DNA of 7,857 nucleotides from Methanoregula sp. (GTDB lineage: Archaea > Halobacteriota > Methanomicrobia > Methanomicrobiales > Methanospirillaceae), in contig JAURZP010000388.1 in the NCBI GenBank assembly GCA_030653335.1, forward strand, positions 1 to 7,857, in the 5' to 3' direction. Shown here one piece after another: positions 1-6,439 of this stretch; position 1 is the first letter of the stretch; every line of letters starts with the position of its first letter. The notes beneath the pieces are model-generated. The model saw only the letters and a program-made list of their open reading frames with translations, made no database searches and was not told the DNA's origin. The translations under genes and the position numbers were made by a program.

Positions 1-229
1 TGCAGATATCATCATCAGACAAGTAAATCCGAAAGCCACAATAATCTGCGAGCAGGAACGTATCCGACCTGATAAAAGTGAAGTCATGGAACTTCTCTGT
101 GACAACCGGTTAGCAAAGGATCTTGCAGGCTGGGTACCCAAGTATTCACTTGAAGAAGGACTTTCCCTCACGATTGATTGGATGAAAGAGCATATTTCGT
201 CCTACAAAGCGGGACTCTACACAGTTTAG
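1..229 (+). CDS. Nucleotide-sugar 4,6-dehydratase (SDR family), C-terminal fragment
   Basis: The reading frame is open from base 2 to a TAG at 227-229, giving the last 75 residues of a protein whose start lies left of the window. The visible piece has the C-terminal pattern of extended short-chain dehydrogenases acting on nucleotide sugars: an RIRPDKSEV stretch, then LLCDN, then GWVPKYSLEEGL, then TIDWM, ending near YKAGLYTV. In this family the (R)PxxSEV...DNxxA...GWxPxxSLEEGL segment lies in the substrate-binding lobe. The tail resembles dehydratases of the LegB / NDP-hexose 4,6-dehydratase type more than classical GDP-mannose dehydratase. The NAD-binding Rossmann part and the catalytic Tyr-Lys pair are outside the window, so the exact reaction (4,6-dehydration versus 4-epimerisation) cannot be read here. 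The neighbouring nucleotidyltransferase and 4-keto reductase favour dehydratase. Confidence 0.8.
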   Translation, partial: ADIIIRQVNPKATIICEQERIRPDKSEVMELLCDNRLAKDLAGWVPKYSLEEGLSLTIDWMKEHISSYKAGLYTV

Positions 230-234
230 GAGGT
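228..234 (+). promoter_or_regulatory. Shine-Dalgarno site of the nucleotidyltransferase
   Basis: AGGAGGT overlaps the TAG stop of the upstream dehydratase and sits four bases before the ATG at 239. It fixes that start and suggests that the two genes share a message and are translated in sequence. Confidence 0.8.
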
Positions 235-238
235 ATTT

Positions 239-943
239 ATGCAGGCAATTATTCTCGCCGGGGGAAAGGGACGAAGGCTGCTTCCCTATACAACCGTGCT
301 TCCAAAACCCCTTATGCCGATCGGGGATTATCCCATTATCGAAGTAATCTTAAGGCAACTCAAACGTGCTGGTTTTAACAGGATTTCAATATCAACAGGT
401 TATCTCCATGAGTTGATTCATGCGTACCTGGACAGCAACAAAACGCTGGGACTCAAAATAGAGTATTCCCACGAAGAAACCCCTCTGGGTACTATCGGTC
501 CGCTTCGCCTCATAGAAAATCTTGAAGATACCTTCCTTGTCATGAATGGCGATATCTTAACGGATCTCGATTACAAAAAACTCATTGAATCTCACAAAAA
601 ACGGGGAGCCATCGCAACCGTTGCAACATACCAGAGGGATACGAATATTGATTTCGGTGTTCTGGAACGAAATGCCGACCAAAAGATCATCGCATTTCGA
701 GAAAAACCAACATTCCATTTCGATGTCAGCATGGGCGTCTATGTCTTCTCCAAAAAGATCCTTGATTACGTTCCCGCAGACACTCCTTTCGGGTTTGACC
801 AATTGATGTATGCCCTGATTGCAAAGAATGAGGAATTATACAGCTATCCCCATACAGGTTACTGGCTCGATATCGGAAGACCGGATGATTATGCACGCTC
901 AATTGAAGAGTTTGAACGATATAAAGATCGATTCCTCCCATGA
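239..943 (+). CDS. Sugar-1-phosphate nucleotidyltransferase (NDP-sugar pyrophosphorylase family)
   Basis: This 234-residue protein is a single nucleotidyltransferase domain that should join a sugar-1-phosphate to an NTP, releasing pyrophosphate. The signature loop LAGGKGRRLLPYT lies at residues 6-18 (the usual GTRL has Arg in place of Thr), followed by PKPLMPIGD (22-30), with the conserved Lys at 24. NGD at 103-105 holds the likely metal-binding Asp105, EKP is at 155-157, and WLDIGRPDDY (209-218) is the usual C-terminal signature. It lacks the left-handed beta-helix of GlmU-like enzymes, and its length suits the short mannose-1-P guanylyltransferase / MurNAc-1-P uridylyltransferase-like group. 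The sugar and the base cannot be decided from sequence; the RMD-like neighbour hints at a GDP-sugar. Start set by AGGAGGT; the stop overlaps the next ATG as ATGA. Confidence 0.9.
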   Translation: MQAIILAGGKGRRLLPYTTVLPKPLMPIGDYPIIEVILRQLKRAGFNRISISTGYLHELIHAYLDSNKTLGLKIEYSHEETPLGTIGPLRLIENLEDTFLVMNGDILTDLDYKKLIESHKKRGAIATVATYQRDTNIDFGVLERNADQKIIAFREKPTFHFDVSMGVYVFSKKILDYVPADTPFGFDQLMYALIAKNEELYSYPHTGYWLDIGRPDDYARSIEEFERYKDRFLP

Positions 944-1878
944 AGGTCCTCATCACCGGTGCTTCCGGGTTCACCGGTAATCAGCTGATCAATCTCCTGT
1001 CCGCACAGGGAGATATCAGCATTGTTGGTGTTGCACGAGAACCCGGTGCGCGTTTTTCCCATCTGAATCCGGTCTCCTGGGTTCCGGGAGATATTCTCAA
1101 CAAAGATGCAATCGCTAAGACGGTCTCCCTTGTCAATCCTGATGCAATCATCCACCTTGCTGGAGCAAATCACGGTTCTCTTCTGGATCTCCTAACAACA
1201 AACGTAACAGGAACACAGAATATTCTCGATGCTGCACTAAAGGGCAATCCTGACTGTCGCATCCTTATCATCAGTTCATCTGCGGTCTATGGATATGCCG
1301 GAGAGAATGCCATCGCTGAAGACCAGCCATTAAAACCACTCACAGAGTATGGACTCAGCAAGACAACCCAGGACAATCTGTGCCAGATGTATCACAAGAC
1401 CCGAAATTGTCATGTTGCTATCGCAAGACCCTTCAACCTGATTGGACCGGACCAGCCGGCTTCCTTTGTGTGCGGGAAAATTGTGCAGCAGGTGATTGAG
1501 ATCGAACATGGGAGACGTTCGTCTCTGGATCTGATGGAGATCCAGTCCCGTCGGGATTTTATCGATGTGCGGGATGTGGTGAGCGCATACTGGGCGCTAA
1601 TCTCACATAAAAAATTTCGAGAGGATTGCGCAGGAAATGCATTCAATATCGGTTCGGGAAGGGCAACACCAGTTTCCACGGTTATTGATCTCTTACAGGA
1701 AATTACCGGAAAAGAATATCCGCTCCACCTCCCGGCTTCTTCCACTTCAATATCCGTGCCATCTCAAAAGAGTGATAATTCACGGATAAACCGCATCACC
1801 GGCTGGATGCCCCGGATTTCATTAAAAGAGTCATTGTCAGATATGCTGAATGCTTCTAGAAAAAAGATTAACGCTTGA
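940..1878 (+). CDS. NAD(P)-dependent 4-keto-6-deoxyhexose reductase, RMD-like SDR
   Basis: This 312-residue extended short-chain dehydrogenase begins with the Rossmann motif GASGFTG (7-13), binding NAD(P). NVTGTQN (88-94), the Ser-rich SSSAVYG (112-118) and catalytic Tyr137-x3-Lys141 follow. RPFNLIGPDQ (163-172) and RRDFIDVRDVVSAYW (204-218) closely resemble GDP-4-keto-6-deoxy-D-mannose reductase (RMD, giving GDP-D-rhamnose) and GDP-6-deoxy-talose synthase. The C-terminal GWMPRISLKESL segment is also typical. Length fits the family. It would reduce the 4-keto product of the dehydratase encoded at the left edge. Its ATG overlaps the upstream stop (ATGA) and no clear Shine-Dalgarno precedes it, so translation by reinitiation is likely. 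The stereochemistry and nucleotide of the product are inferred, and a 4-epimerase role cannot be excluded. Confidence 0.85.
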   Translation: MKVLITGASGFTGNQLINLLSAQGDISIVGVAREPGARFSHLNPVSWVPGDILNKDAIAKTVSLVNPDAIIHLAGANHGSLLDLLTTNVTGTQNILDAALKGNPDCRILIISSSAVYGYAGENAIAEDQPLKPLTEYGLSKTTQDNLCQMYHKTRNCHVAIARPFNLIGPDQPASFVCGKIVQQVIEIEHGRRSSLDLMEIQSRRDFIDVRDVVSAYWALISHKKFREDCAGNAFNIGSGRATPVSTVIDLLQEITGKEYPLHLPASSTSISVPSQKSDNSRINRITGWMPRISLKESLSDMLNASRKKINA

Positions 1879-1928
1879 TTTAGGTTGAAATCGTAGGACC
1901 GATCCTGTTTCGCTCAGACCATAGTGAA
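1879..1928. other. Convergent intergenic gap with weak terminator candidates
   Basis: These 50 bases separate the stops of two converging operons. There is a weak four-base-pair hairpin (AGGA 1895-1898 with TCCT 1903-1906) followed by GTTT. For the minus strand, the A-run at 1860-1865, inside the end of the reductase gene, reads as six T residues and could serve as the oligo-T archaeal terminator of the topoisomerase operon. Neither signal is strong; nothing else is visible. Confidence 0.3.
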
Positions 1929-3017
1929 TTATATCACACCCATCTCCGTCAACCGTGCCGGCAAATATGTCTTTGTAACAAAATCCAGCCCCCGCGCAGC
2001 AAATGCCTGCTGTTCAGACTTCAGTCCCAGGCTGATCTGTAAGTTGATCTGCTTTCTCCAGTACTCCGTAGCAAACCGGGGATCGGTTAGCTCCGCATGC
2101 AATGCCTCAACATCCTTATCCGATAATTTATCGGACGGCAAATTGTAATCCCGGATATCACTCGGCTGCAATCCCAAAAACTGCGCCTTGGGGGTCGCGA
2201 GCAGCTCCGACATGTGCGCACTCTTGATCGAACCATAAGCAACCGAGGCAAAAATACGGTACGACCACGGGTCACCGTCAGTAAAAACCATCACGGGAAG
2301 ATTCCAGGTCGTACTGATCTTGTTGAGCATGCGCCGGGTCGAGCGTGCCGGCTGGCCTTTTAAGTGAACAAGGATCGCATTGTGCTCCTCATCAAACCCG
2401 TTCTCGATAAGCCGGTCATACATACCACCCGTTTCGAGTGCGATCACAAACTTGGCATCATGGTCCACGAACTCGATGTTCTCAACATTGTTGGGGATCG
2501 TGTACCCGGCCTGCCCCACATCATCCTGACAATGAATTGCCCGCATGCCCCTGCGCGTCTCTTCCCGGATCCGCATAGGCCCGTAAATGGATGCGCCATT
2601 CTCTTCGGGATGGAGATGGAAACCCTCGCGCGGGACTTCTGATATGATCTCAAGGTCTTCAATGAGGAAATTACTCTCCTCCTGAGCACCGAACTTCGCC
2701 CGCTTCCAGCCCTCCGAGATGTAATACATCTCCCTGAGTGTTGACGAACGGTTCTCTTTCAGCTGCTGTTTGATAAAACCGATCACATACGCCATCTTCA
2801 GCAGATGCGTGGCGCTTTTAGCCGAAGCAGCCGTGCGCATGCTCTCCTTGTCACCGTATTTCCAGACCTCGCTCGCATCATCGTATTCGATATTATATTT
2901 CGTTCGCGTGGGTAGCGAGATGGAGGGGATCTCGCCGGCCTTCATCTGGTCGTACCATGCGCTTGCGATCCTGAGCAACGCCGTCATCGACTTCTTTTCC
3001 AGTTCCTCTTTAGACAT
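1929..3017 (-). CDS. top6A: DNA topoisomerase VI subunit A (Spo11-like DNA-cleaving subunit)
   Basis: This 362-residue catalytic subunit of the type IIB topoisomerase VI makes the double-strand break by covalent attachment to DNA and religates it after strand passage; it works as an A2B2 complex with Top6B. The N-terminal winged-helix (5Y-CAP) part carries STLREMYYISEGW, with the active-site Tyr most likely Tyr99 (second of the Tyr98-Tyr99 pair). The Toprim domain has LETGGMYDRL with Glu195, the KGQP motif (220-223), and TDGDPW with Asp247 and Asp249, the expected Mg-binding acids. Length is usual. An in-frame ATG 26 codons upstream would add a Trp-rich tail (RRWWWIS) that merely translates the end of top6B. 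The ATG at 3017 is preferred because it gives the normal family N-terminus and follows a GGTGGATC-like Shine-Dalgarno. It overlaps the top6B stop by 8 bases. Confidence 0.97.
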   Translation of the reverse strand: MSKEELEKKSMTALLRIASAWYDQMKAGEIPSISLPTRTKYNIEYDDASEVWKYGDKESMRTAASAKSATHLLKMAYVIGFIKQQLKENRSSTLREMYYISEGWKRAKFGAQEESNFLIEDLEIISEVPREGFHLHPEENGASIYGPMRIREETRRGMRAIHCQDDVGQAGYTIPNNVENIEFVDHDAKFVIALETGGMYDRLIENGFDEEHNAILVHLKGQPARSTRRMLNKISTTWNLPVMVFTDGDPWSYRIFASVAYGSIKSAHMSELLATPKAQFLGLQPSDIRDYNLPSDKLSDKDVEALHAELTDPRFATEYWRKQINLQISLGLKSEQQAFAARGLDFVTKTYLPARLTEMGVI

Positions 3018-4812
3018 CGAGATCCACCACCATCTTCTTGTTATCTTCAATGCCCCGGATATCGAGCAGACCTCCGCCCTTACCGGTATAAACAACGCGC
3101 GTGACCGTCTGGGACGGTATCAGAAGTTTCCAGACTTTAGTGAACTGACCATCCATCTCACTCACGAATGCGGCTTTGGGTTCTGCATCGGCCGCATCAT
3201 CCTGCGAGATATCGTAGATGGACACATCGGTCTGGTGCGCGGTATAGTTGTTCAGCTCAATTGTGATCCTGCCATCGCGCGTCCACTTTTTCACAATCAG
3301 CTTGCGCATAAGTTTTCCTTCAATCGGCGTGGTATCGACAAGTGGCTTTTCCACAATCTCGCTCACCTTTGCCGCAATCTCCGGAATGATCGCACAGACT
3401 GCGCGTGCCCGGTCCTCAGCTACCTTGCTCTTGTCTCTCCGTGAGACAAAGAGTTTGAGATCCCGTCCCAGATCCTGCAGGGCGAGAACAATCTCCTTTT
3501 CGATCTCCGGTATACTCGCTATCGCATCCTTACTCTCGCTCGTAAAGGGGACGTTTGTGGAGGCAACATGGACAAGGATCAGGACCGGCCCCATCGGGAG
3601 ACCCTGCTGCGAGAGGTTGTATAATTTCCAGTTCACATTCGCAACACTCTGGGTGATCGCGCACGCTCCCTGCTGGTACATCAGCGGGACACGGTTTGCA
3701 AAGCGGAGGATGATCGCATTTCCCTCGGAAGGAAGCTTTCCCCCGTACCCAATCGCCGCTTCGACAACGAACGAGTGCCCGGAGAAAACGGTTGCCGGCC
3801 GGGTGCGCGCACCAACAAAGTCCATCTGGAACTCCTTATCGAGCCCGCGCCGGATCAGCTCCTCACCAATGGGTGAAAGACACTGGGTGGTGAGCGGGGC
3901 CGGCACATTAACTTCCTGCATAGCAGCAATGAGCGCCTTGAGCTGTTCTGCTGAAAGTCCCGACACTTTTGCTGTAGATTTAAGGCCGGACTTATCGCAC
4001 ATATCCTGCGCGAGCTTCTTTCCCACGCGGGAAAATCCTTCGACAAGAAAGTCGATCAATTTCAAATCGCTTGCCAAAGCCATTCGTTTCAGTTGCCCGA
4101 ACTCGATCCCGTGGGGGTGAGGCTTGACGGCAATGGGGCATGCGATGATCTCCTGGCTCACGCGCTCGAATGTGAACGCCTCATCATCCAGCTCTACCCG
4201 GAACCGCGCGTGGGGATTTACAACTGAAGTATACTTGAGATACTCGAGCAGTTTCTTTTTAGCTGCCATCGTGCTCCTGAACTCGATCTGGACGCGGGTG
4301 CCGTGAATCCGGTCCCATTCGATCGGTTGCCGGGAGATGATATCAGGTTCATTAGTCTCGATCTTGATCTGGATCTCGAATTTGTAGGCCGGTTCCTTAT
4401 GCCCGGTACGGGAGATAACAACCGTCGGGACACCACTGGTCAGCTGCGCGTAGAGCACGGCGGCAGAGATCCCGATACCCTGCTGCCCGCGCGTCTGCCG
4501 GATCTGGTGGAAGCGGGAACCATAGAGCAGTTTACCAAACACATACGGCACCTGCGCAGGCACGATACCGGGGCCATTGTCCTCAACGATAATCCGGAAG
4601 ATATCGTTTGAGACTTTTTTGATACTGATAAAAATATCCGGAAGCACCTGCGCCTCTTCGCACGCGTCCAGCGCATTGTCCACCGCCTCTTTTATCGTGG
4701 TGATCACACCGCGCGTGGGGGAATCAAATCCCAGCAGGTGTTTGTTCTTCTCGAAAAATTCCGCGACACTGATGCTGCGCTGCTGCTTTGCGAGCTCGTC
4801 AGCCAGGACCAA
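3010..4812 (-). CDS. top6B: DNA topoisomerase VI subunit B (GHKL ATPase subunit)
   Basis: This 600-residue ATPase subunit dimerises on ATP binding and drives strand passage through the break made by Top6A. The GHKL ATPase domain spans about residues 1-225: EAVDNALDACEEA (42-54) supplies catalytic Glu42 and metal-binding Asn46, EDNGPGI (77-83) binds nucleotide, and GQQGIGIS (109-116) is the glycine-rich lid. A helix-two-turn-helix region (about 230-305) and the transducer domain (about 306-485) follow; the likely switch lysine is Lys428 in SESKDAIA. Residues after about 495 match the extra C-terminal Ig-like domain found in methanogen Top6B. The start is TTG at 4812: it gives the family-typical N-terminus, an in-frame TGA lies three codons upstream, and a GAGGTGA site precedes it. 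It overlaps hisS by 14 bases and top6A by 8, indicating coupled expression. Confidence 0.97.
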   Translation of the reverse strand: MVLADELAKQQRSISVAEFFEKNKHLLGFDSPTRGVITTIKEAVDNALDACEEAQVLPDIFISIKKVSNDIFRIIVEDNGPGIVPAQVPYVFGKLLYGSRFHQIRQTRGQQGIGISAAVLYAQLTSGVPTVVISRTGHKEPAYKFEIQIKIETNEPDIISRQPIEWDRIHGTRVQIEFRSTMAAKKKLLEYLKYTSVVNPHARFRVELDDEAFTFERVSQEIIACPIAVKPHPHGIEFGQLKRMALASDLKLIDFLVEGFSRVGKKLAQDMCDKSGLKSTAKVSGLSAEQLKALIAAMQEVNVPAPLTTQCLSPIGEELIRRGLDKEFQMDFVGARTRPATVFSGHSFVVEAAIGYGGKLPSEGNAIILRFANRVPLMYQQGACAITQSVANVNWKLYNLSQQGLPMGPVLILVHVASTNVPFTSESKDAIASIPEIEKEIVLALQDLGRDLKLFVSRRDKSKVAEDRARAVCAIIPEIAAKVSEIVEKPLVDTTPIEGKLMRKLIVKKWTRDGRITIELNNYTAHQTDVSIYDISQDDAADAEPKAAFVSEMDGQFTKVWKLLIPSQTVTRVVYTGKGGGLLDIRGIEDNKKMVVDLDV

Positions 4813-6031
4813 ACGCTCTCACCTCAGCGATAGCTGCTGCAAGATCGACTGTCTTCTGTTCAGCCGTCAGCAGATTTTTAATCGTAACCTGCCCGGACTC
4901 TGCCTCCCGCTTTCCGATCACAATCGCAAAATTCGCAGTCTTTGAGGCATGGGCAAGCTGTGCACCCAGTCCGCGTCCCATAAGGTCCATTTCCGTGCGG
5001 ATGCCCGCATCACGCAATGATTTGGCAACCACAAGCACGCGGGTGCGCCCCTCGATTGTGCACACAAGTCCGACAACAGGAACAACCGCCGGTTGGATAT
5101 CCCCAAGGGAGACCATCACCCGGTCAAACCCGATCGCAAAACCACAGGACGCCACATCATCACCGCCAAAGAGATGGGCGAGCCGGTAGGTTCCCCCGCC
5201 AAGGATCTGGTTCTCGGCCCCGAGGTTCTCCGCAAACCCCTCAAAGACCATGCCGGTATAGTAATCAAGTCCACGCGCAATGCCAAAGTTCAGGGAATAT
5301 TTCACACCGGCTGCATCGAGCGATCCAATCGTCTGTTCAAATCGCTCTTTCTCCGGAATCGCGCCGGCAATCTCGAATGCTTCGACCAGATCCCGGGTAT
5401 TGACCAGTGCGGTGAGGGAGGCTGCAAGATCCATCCTGTTTAAGGATTCGAGAGTTGCATTCAGCCCGTCATAATCCTTCTTATCTAGGTGTGCCCGCAC
5501 CCTGCGCTGCATAGCCGGTTCGAGGTCTTTTACGAGATTTTTCATAAACGAGAGGTGGCCCACTTTCAGCTCATACCTAACACCGGTTGCATTGAGCATA
5601 TCGGAGGCAAGCATAATCGTTTCCGCATCAGCTGCTGCCGTATCCGCACCGATCAGTTCGACTCCGAACTGCCAGAACTGGCGGTATCTTCCTTTCTGGG
5701 GGCGCTCGTACCGGAAACAGTCGGCAAAATAGCACCAGCGCAGTGGCTTTGGGGCAACCTTTGCCTCATTGATGTACATCCGGATCACAGCAGCAGTAAT
5801 CTCCGGCCGAAGGGCAAGTTTTCTTCCCCCTTTGTCCTCAAAGACATACATCTCTTCGATGATCCCTTCACCGGACCTCATGGTAAAAAGTTCGAGATCC
5901 TCAAACTCGGGAGTGCAGACTTCCCGGTATCCATAGCAGCGCGCAACATCGCGTAGCTTCAACTCGACATGGCGGCGCGCCTCCATCTCATCCGGTAAAA
6001 AATCCCGCGTTCCTCTCGGTTTCTGGAGCAT
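4799..6031 (-). CDS. hisS: Histidyl-tRNA synthetase
   Basis: This 410-residue cytoplasmic class II aminoacyl-tRNA synthetase charges tRNA-His with histidine. The N-terminus PRGTRDFLP (5-13) is typical. Motif 2 is in CFRYERPQKGRYRQFWQFG (105-123). The HisRS-specific loop ARGLDYYTG (252-260) binds histidine, and motif 3 lies in GFAIGFDRV (297-305). The C-terminal anticodon-binding domain covers about 320-410 (LVCTIEG, LVVAKSLRDAGI, FAIVIGKREAESG). Length is normal. The ATG at 6031 is preceded by an AAGGA site (6041-6045 on the plus strand), nine bases away. The small membrane-protein gene ends 36 bases upstream, and top6B begins inside the 3' end of hisS. I see no strong TATA box in that 36-base space, so transcription probably comes from further upstream. 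Confidence 0.97.
   Translation of the reverse strand: MLQKPRGTRDFLPDEMEARRHVELKLRDVARCYGYREVCTPEFEDLELFTMRSGEGIIEEMYVFEDKGGRKLALRPEITAAVIRMYINEAKVAPKPLRWCYFADCFRYERPQKGRYRQFWQFGVELIGADTAAADAETIMLASDMLNATGVRYELKVGHLSFMKNLVKDLEPAMQRRVRAHLDKKDYDGLNATLESLNRMDLAASLTALVNTRDLVEAFEIAGAIPEKERFEQTIGSLDAAGVKYSLNFGIARGLDYYTGMVFEGFAENLGAENQILGGGTYRLAHLFGGDDVASCGFAIGFDRVMVSLGDIQPAVVPVVGLVCTIEGRTRVLVVAKSLRDAGIRTEMDLMGRGLGAQLAHASKTANFAIVIGKREAESGQVTIKNLLTAEQKTVDLAAAIAEVRAFGPG
4819..4825 (-). promoter_or_regulatory. Shine-Dalgarno site that selects the TTG start of top6B
   Basis: On the minus strand GAGGTGA lies six bases before TTG at 4812. It is a full match to the complement of the archaeal 16S rRNA tail (UCACCUC). 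Its TGA is also the in-frame stop limiting the top6B frame, and the whole site lies within the hisS coding region. Confidence 0.8.
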
Positions 6032-6067
6032 GGTTAAAAATCCTTATACTTTGTTGATCTGTATTTG

Positions 6068-6388
6068 TTATTTCTTCATCGCCTTAGGTCTTGGTACACT
6101 GCCAATGAACCGGGTGAAGGTATCTTCATTTCCCCAGACTTTCTCCCGCTCAATTCTTCCCTGCAGGTACATGGCAAGGAGGATCAGGCCAAGACCCAGT
6201 AATTCGAAATCTGGCATGGTAAGGGTAAATGCCCCGCCAAGGGATGCAAGAGCCCCATAGCCCACACCATGGTACGCCGCTTTCCGGTAGCCGGGCAGAC
6301 CCGTCCTGAAATAGATCCGTGCATCCCGCAGCCAGAGAAACAGGACTGCGGCGGCACCAAACATTGCGACATAGATAAGATAGGACAT
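6068..6388 (-). CDS. Small three-helix membrane protein of unknown function
   Basis: I do not recognise a family for this 106-residue protein. It has three clear hydrophobic segments: about residues 3-20 (YLIYVAMFGAAAVLFLWL), 39-57 (small-residue and Gly rich) and 61-77 (FELLGLGLILLAMYLQG). Positive residues after the first segment (RDARIYFR), around 35-36, and after the third (RIEREK) predict the N-terminus outside and the charged tail, about 30 residues ending RPKAMKK, in the cytoplasm. It is probably the first gene of the operon leading into hisS, top6B and top6A, and diverges from larB. No Shine-Dalgarno precedes the ATG at 6388, which may therefore be leaderless. The frame is open through the whole stretch and the hydrophobic pattern is coherent, so I take it as a real gene. 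Its link to tRNA charging or topology is only positional. Confidence 0.75.
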   Translation of the reverse strand: MSYLIYVAMFGAAAVLFLWLRDARIYFRTGLPGYRKAAYHGVGYGALASLGGAFTLTMPDFELLGLGLILLAMYLQGRIEREKVWGNEDTFTRFIGSVPRPKAMKK

Positions 6389-6439
6389 GGCTATGAACTA
6401 ACTTATTATACGCCGTTCCATATCTGTATTGTCAAAACC
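6389..6439. promoter_or_regulatory. Divergent promoter space between larB and the membrane-protein operon
   Basis: These 51 bases are the only divergent gap in the window. TTATTATA at 6403-6410 resembles an archaeal TATA box; its centre is about 33 bases before the larB ATG at 6440, so transcription would begin about 8 bases before or at that ATG. This fits the lack of a Shine-Dalgarno ahead of larB. On the minus strand the same AT-rich element lies only about 19 bases before the membrane-protein ATG, a little close; a weaker AATACAGATAT stretch (about 6420-6430) is an alternative. The gap is short enough for one regulator to affect both sides, but no operator is evident. Confidence 0.5.

Noticed and set aside
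955..980. Direct repeat of CACCGGT near the start of the reductase gene
   Set aside because: It arises from the Thr-Gly codons of the Rossmann GASGFTG motif, not from a separate repeat element.
1895..1906. Short inverted repeat AGGACCGATCCT as a regulatory hairpin
   Set aside because: Only four base pairs form; too weak to call beyond a tentative terminator candidate in the convergent gap.
3018..3095. N-terminal extension of Top6A by 26 residues, including a Trp triplet
   Set aside because: It only translates the 3' end of top6B in another frame and is unlike Top6A N-termini; the ATG at 3017 has a Shine-Dalgarno-like site and fits family length.
2770..3444. Plus-strand open frame of 224 codons across the top6A/top6B junction
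   Set aside because: It is antisense to two conserved genes and its composition shows no coherent domain or ribosome-binding site of note.
3248..4120. Long plus-strand open frame (290 codons) inside top6B
   Set aside because: It is antisense to well-conserved Top6B domains, has the Ser/Arg-rich composition typical of a shadow frame, and has no recognisable motif.
5489..5956. Plus-strand open frame of 155 codons inside hisS
   Set aside because: It is the antisense shadow of the class II catalytic core, with no independent support.
6269..6439. N-terminal extension of LarB by 57 residues
   Set aside because: It runs antisense through the membrane-protein gene, shows no LarB similarity, and crosses the divergent promoter space.
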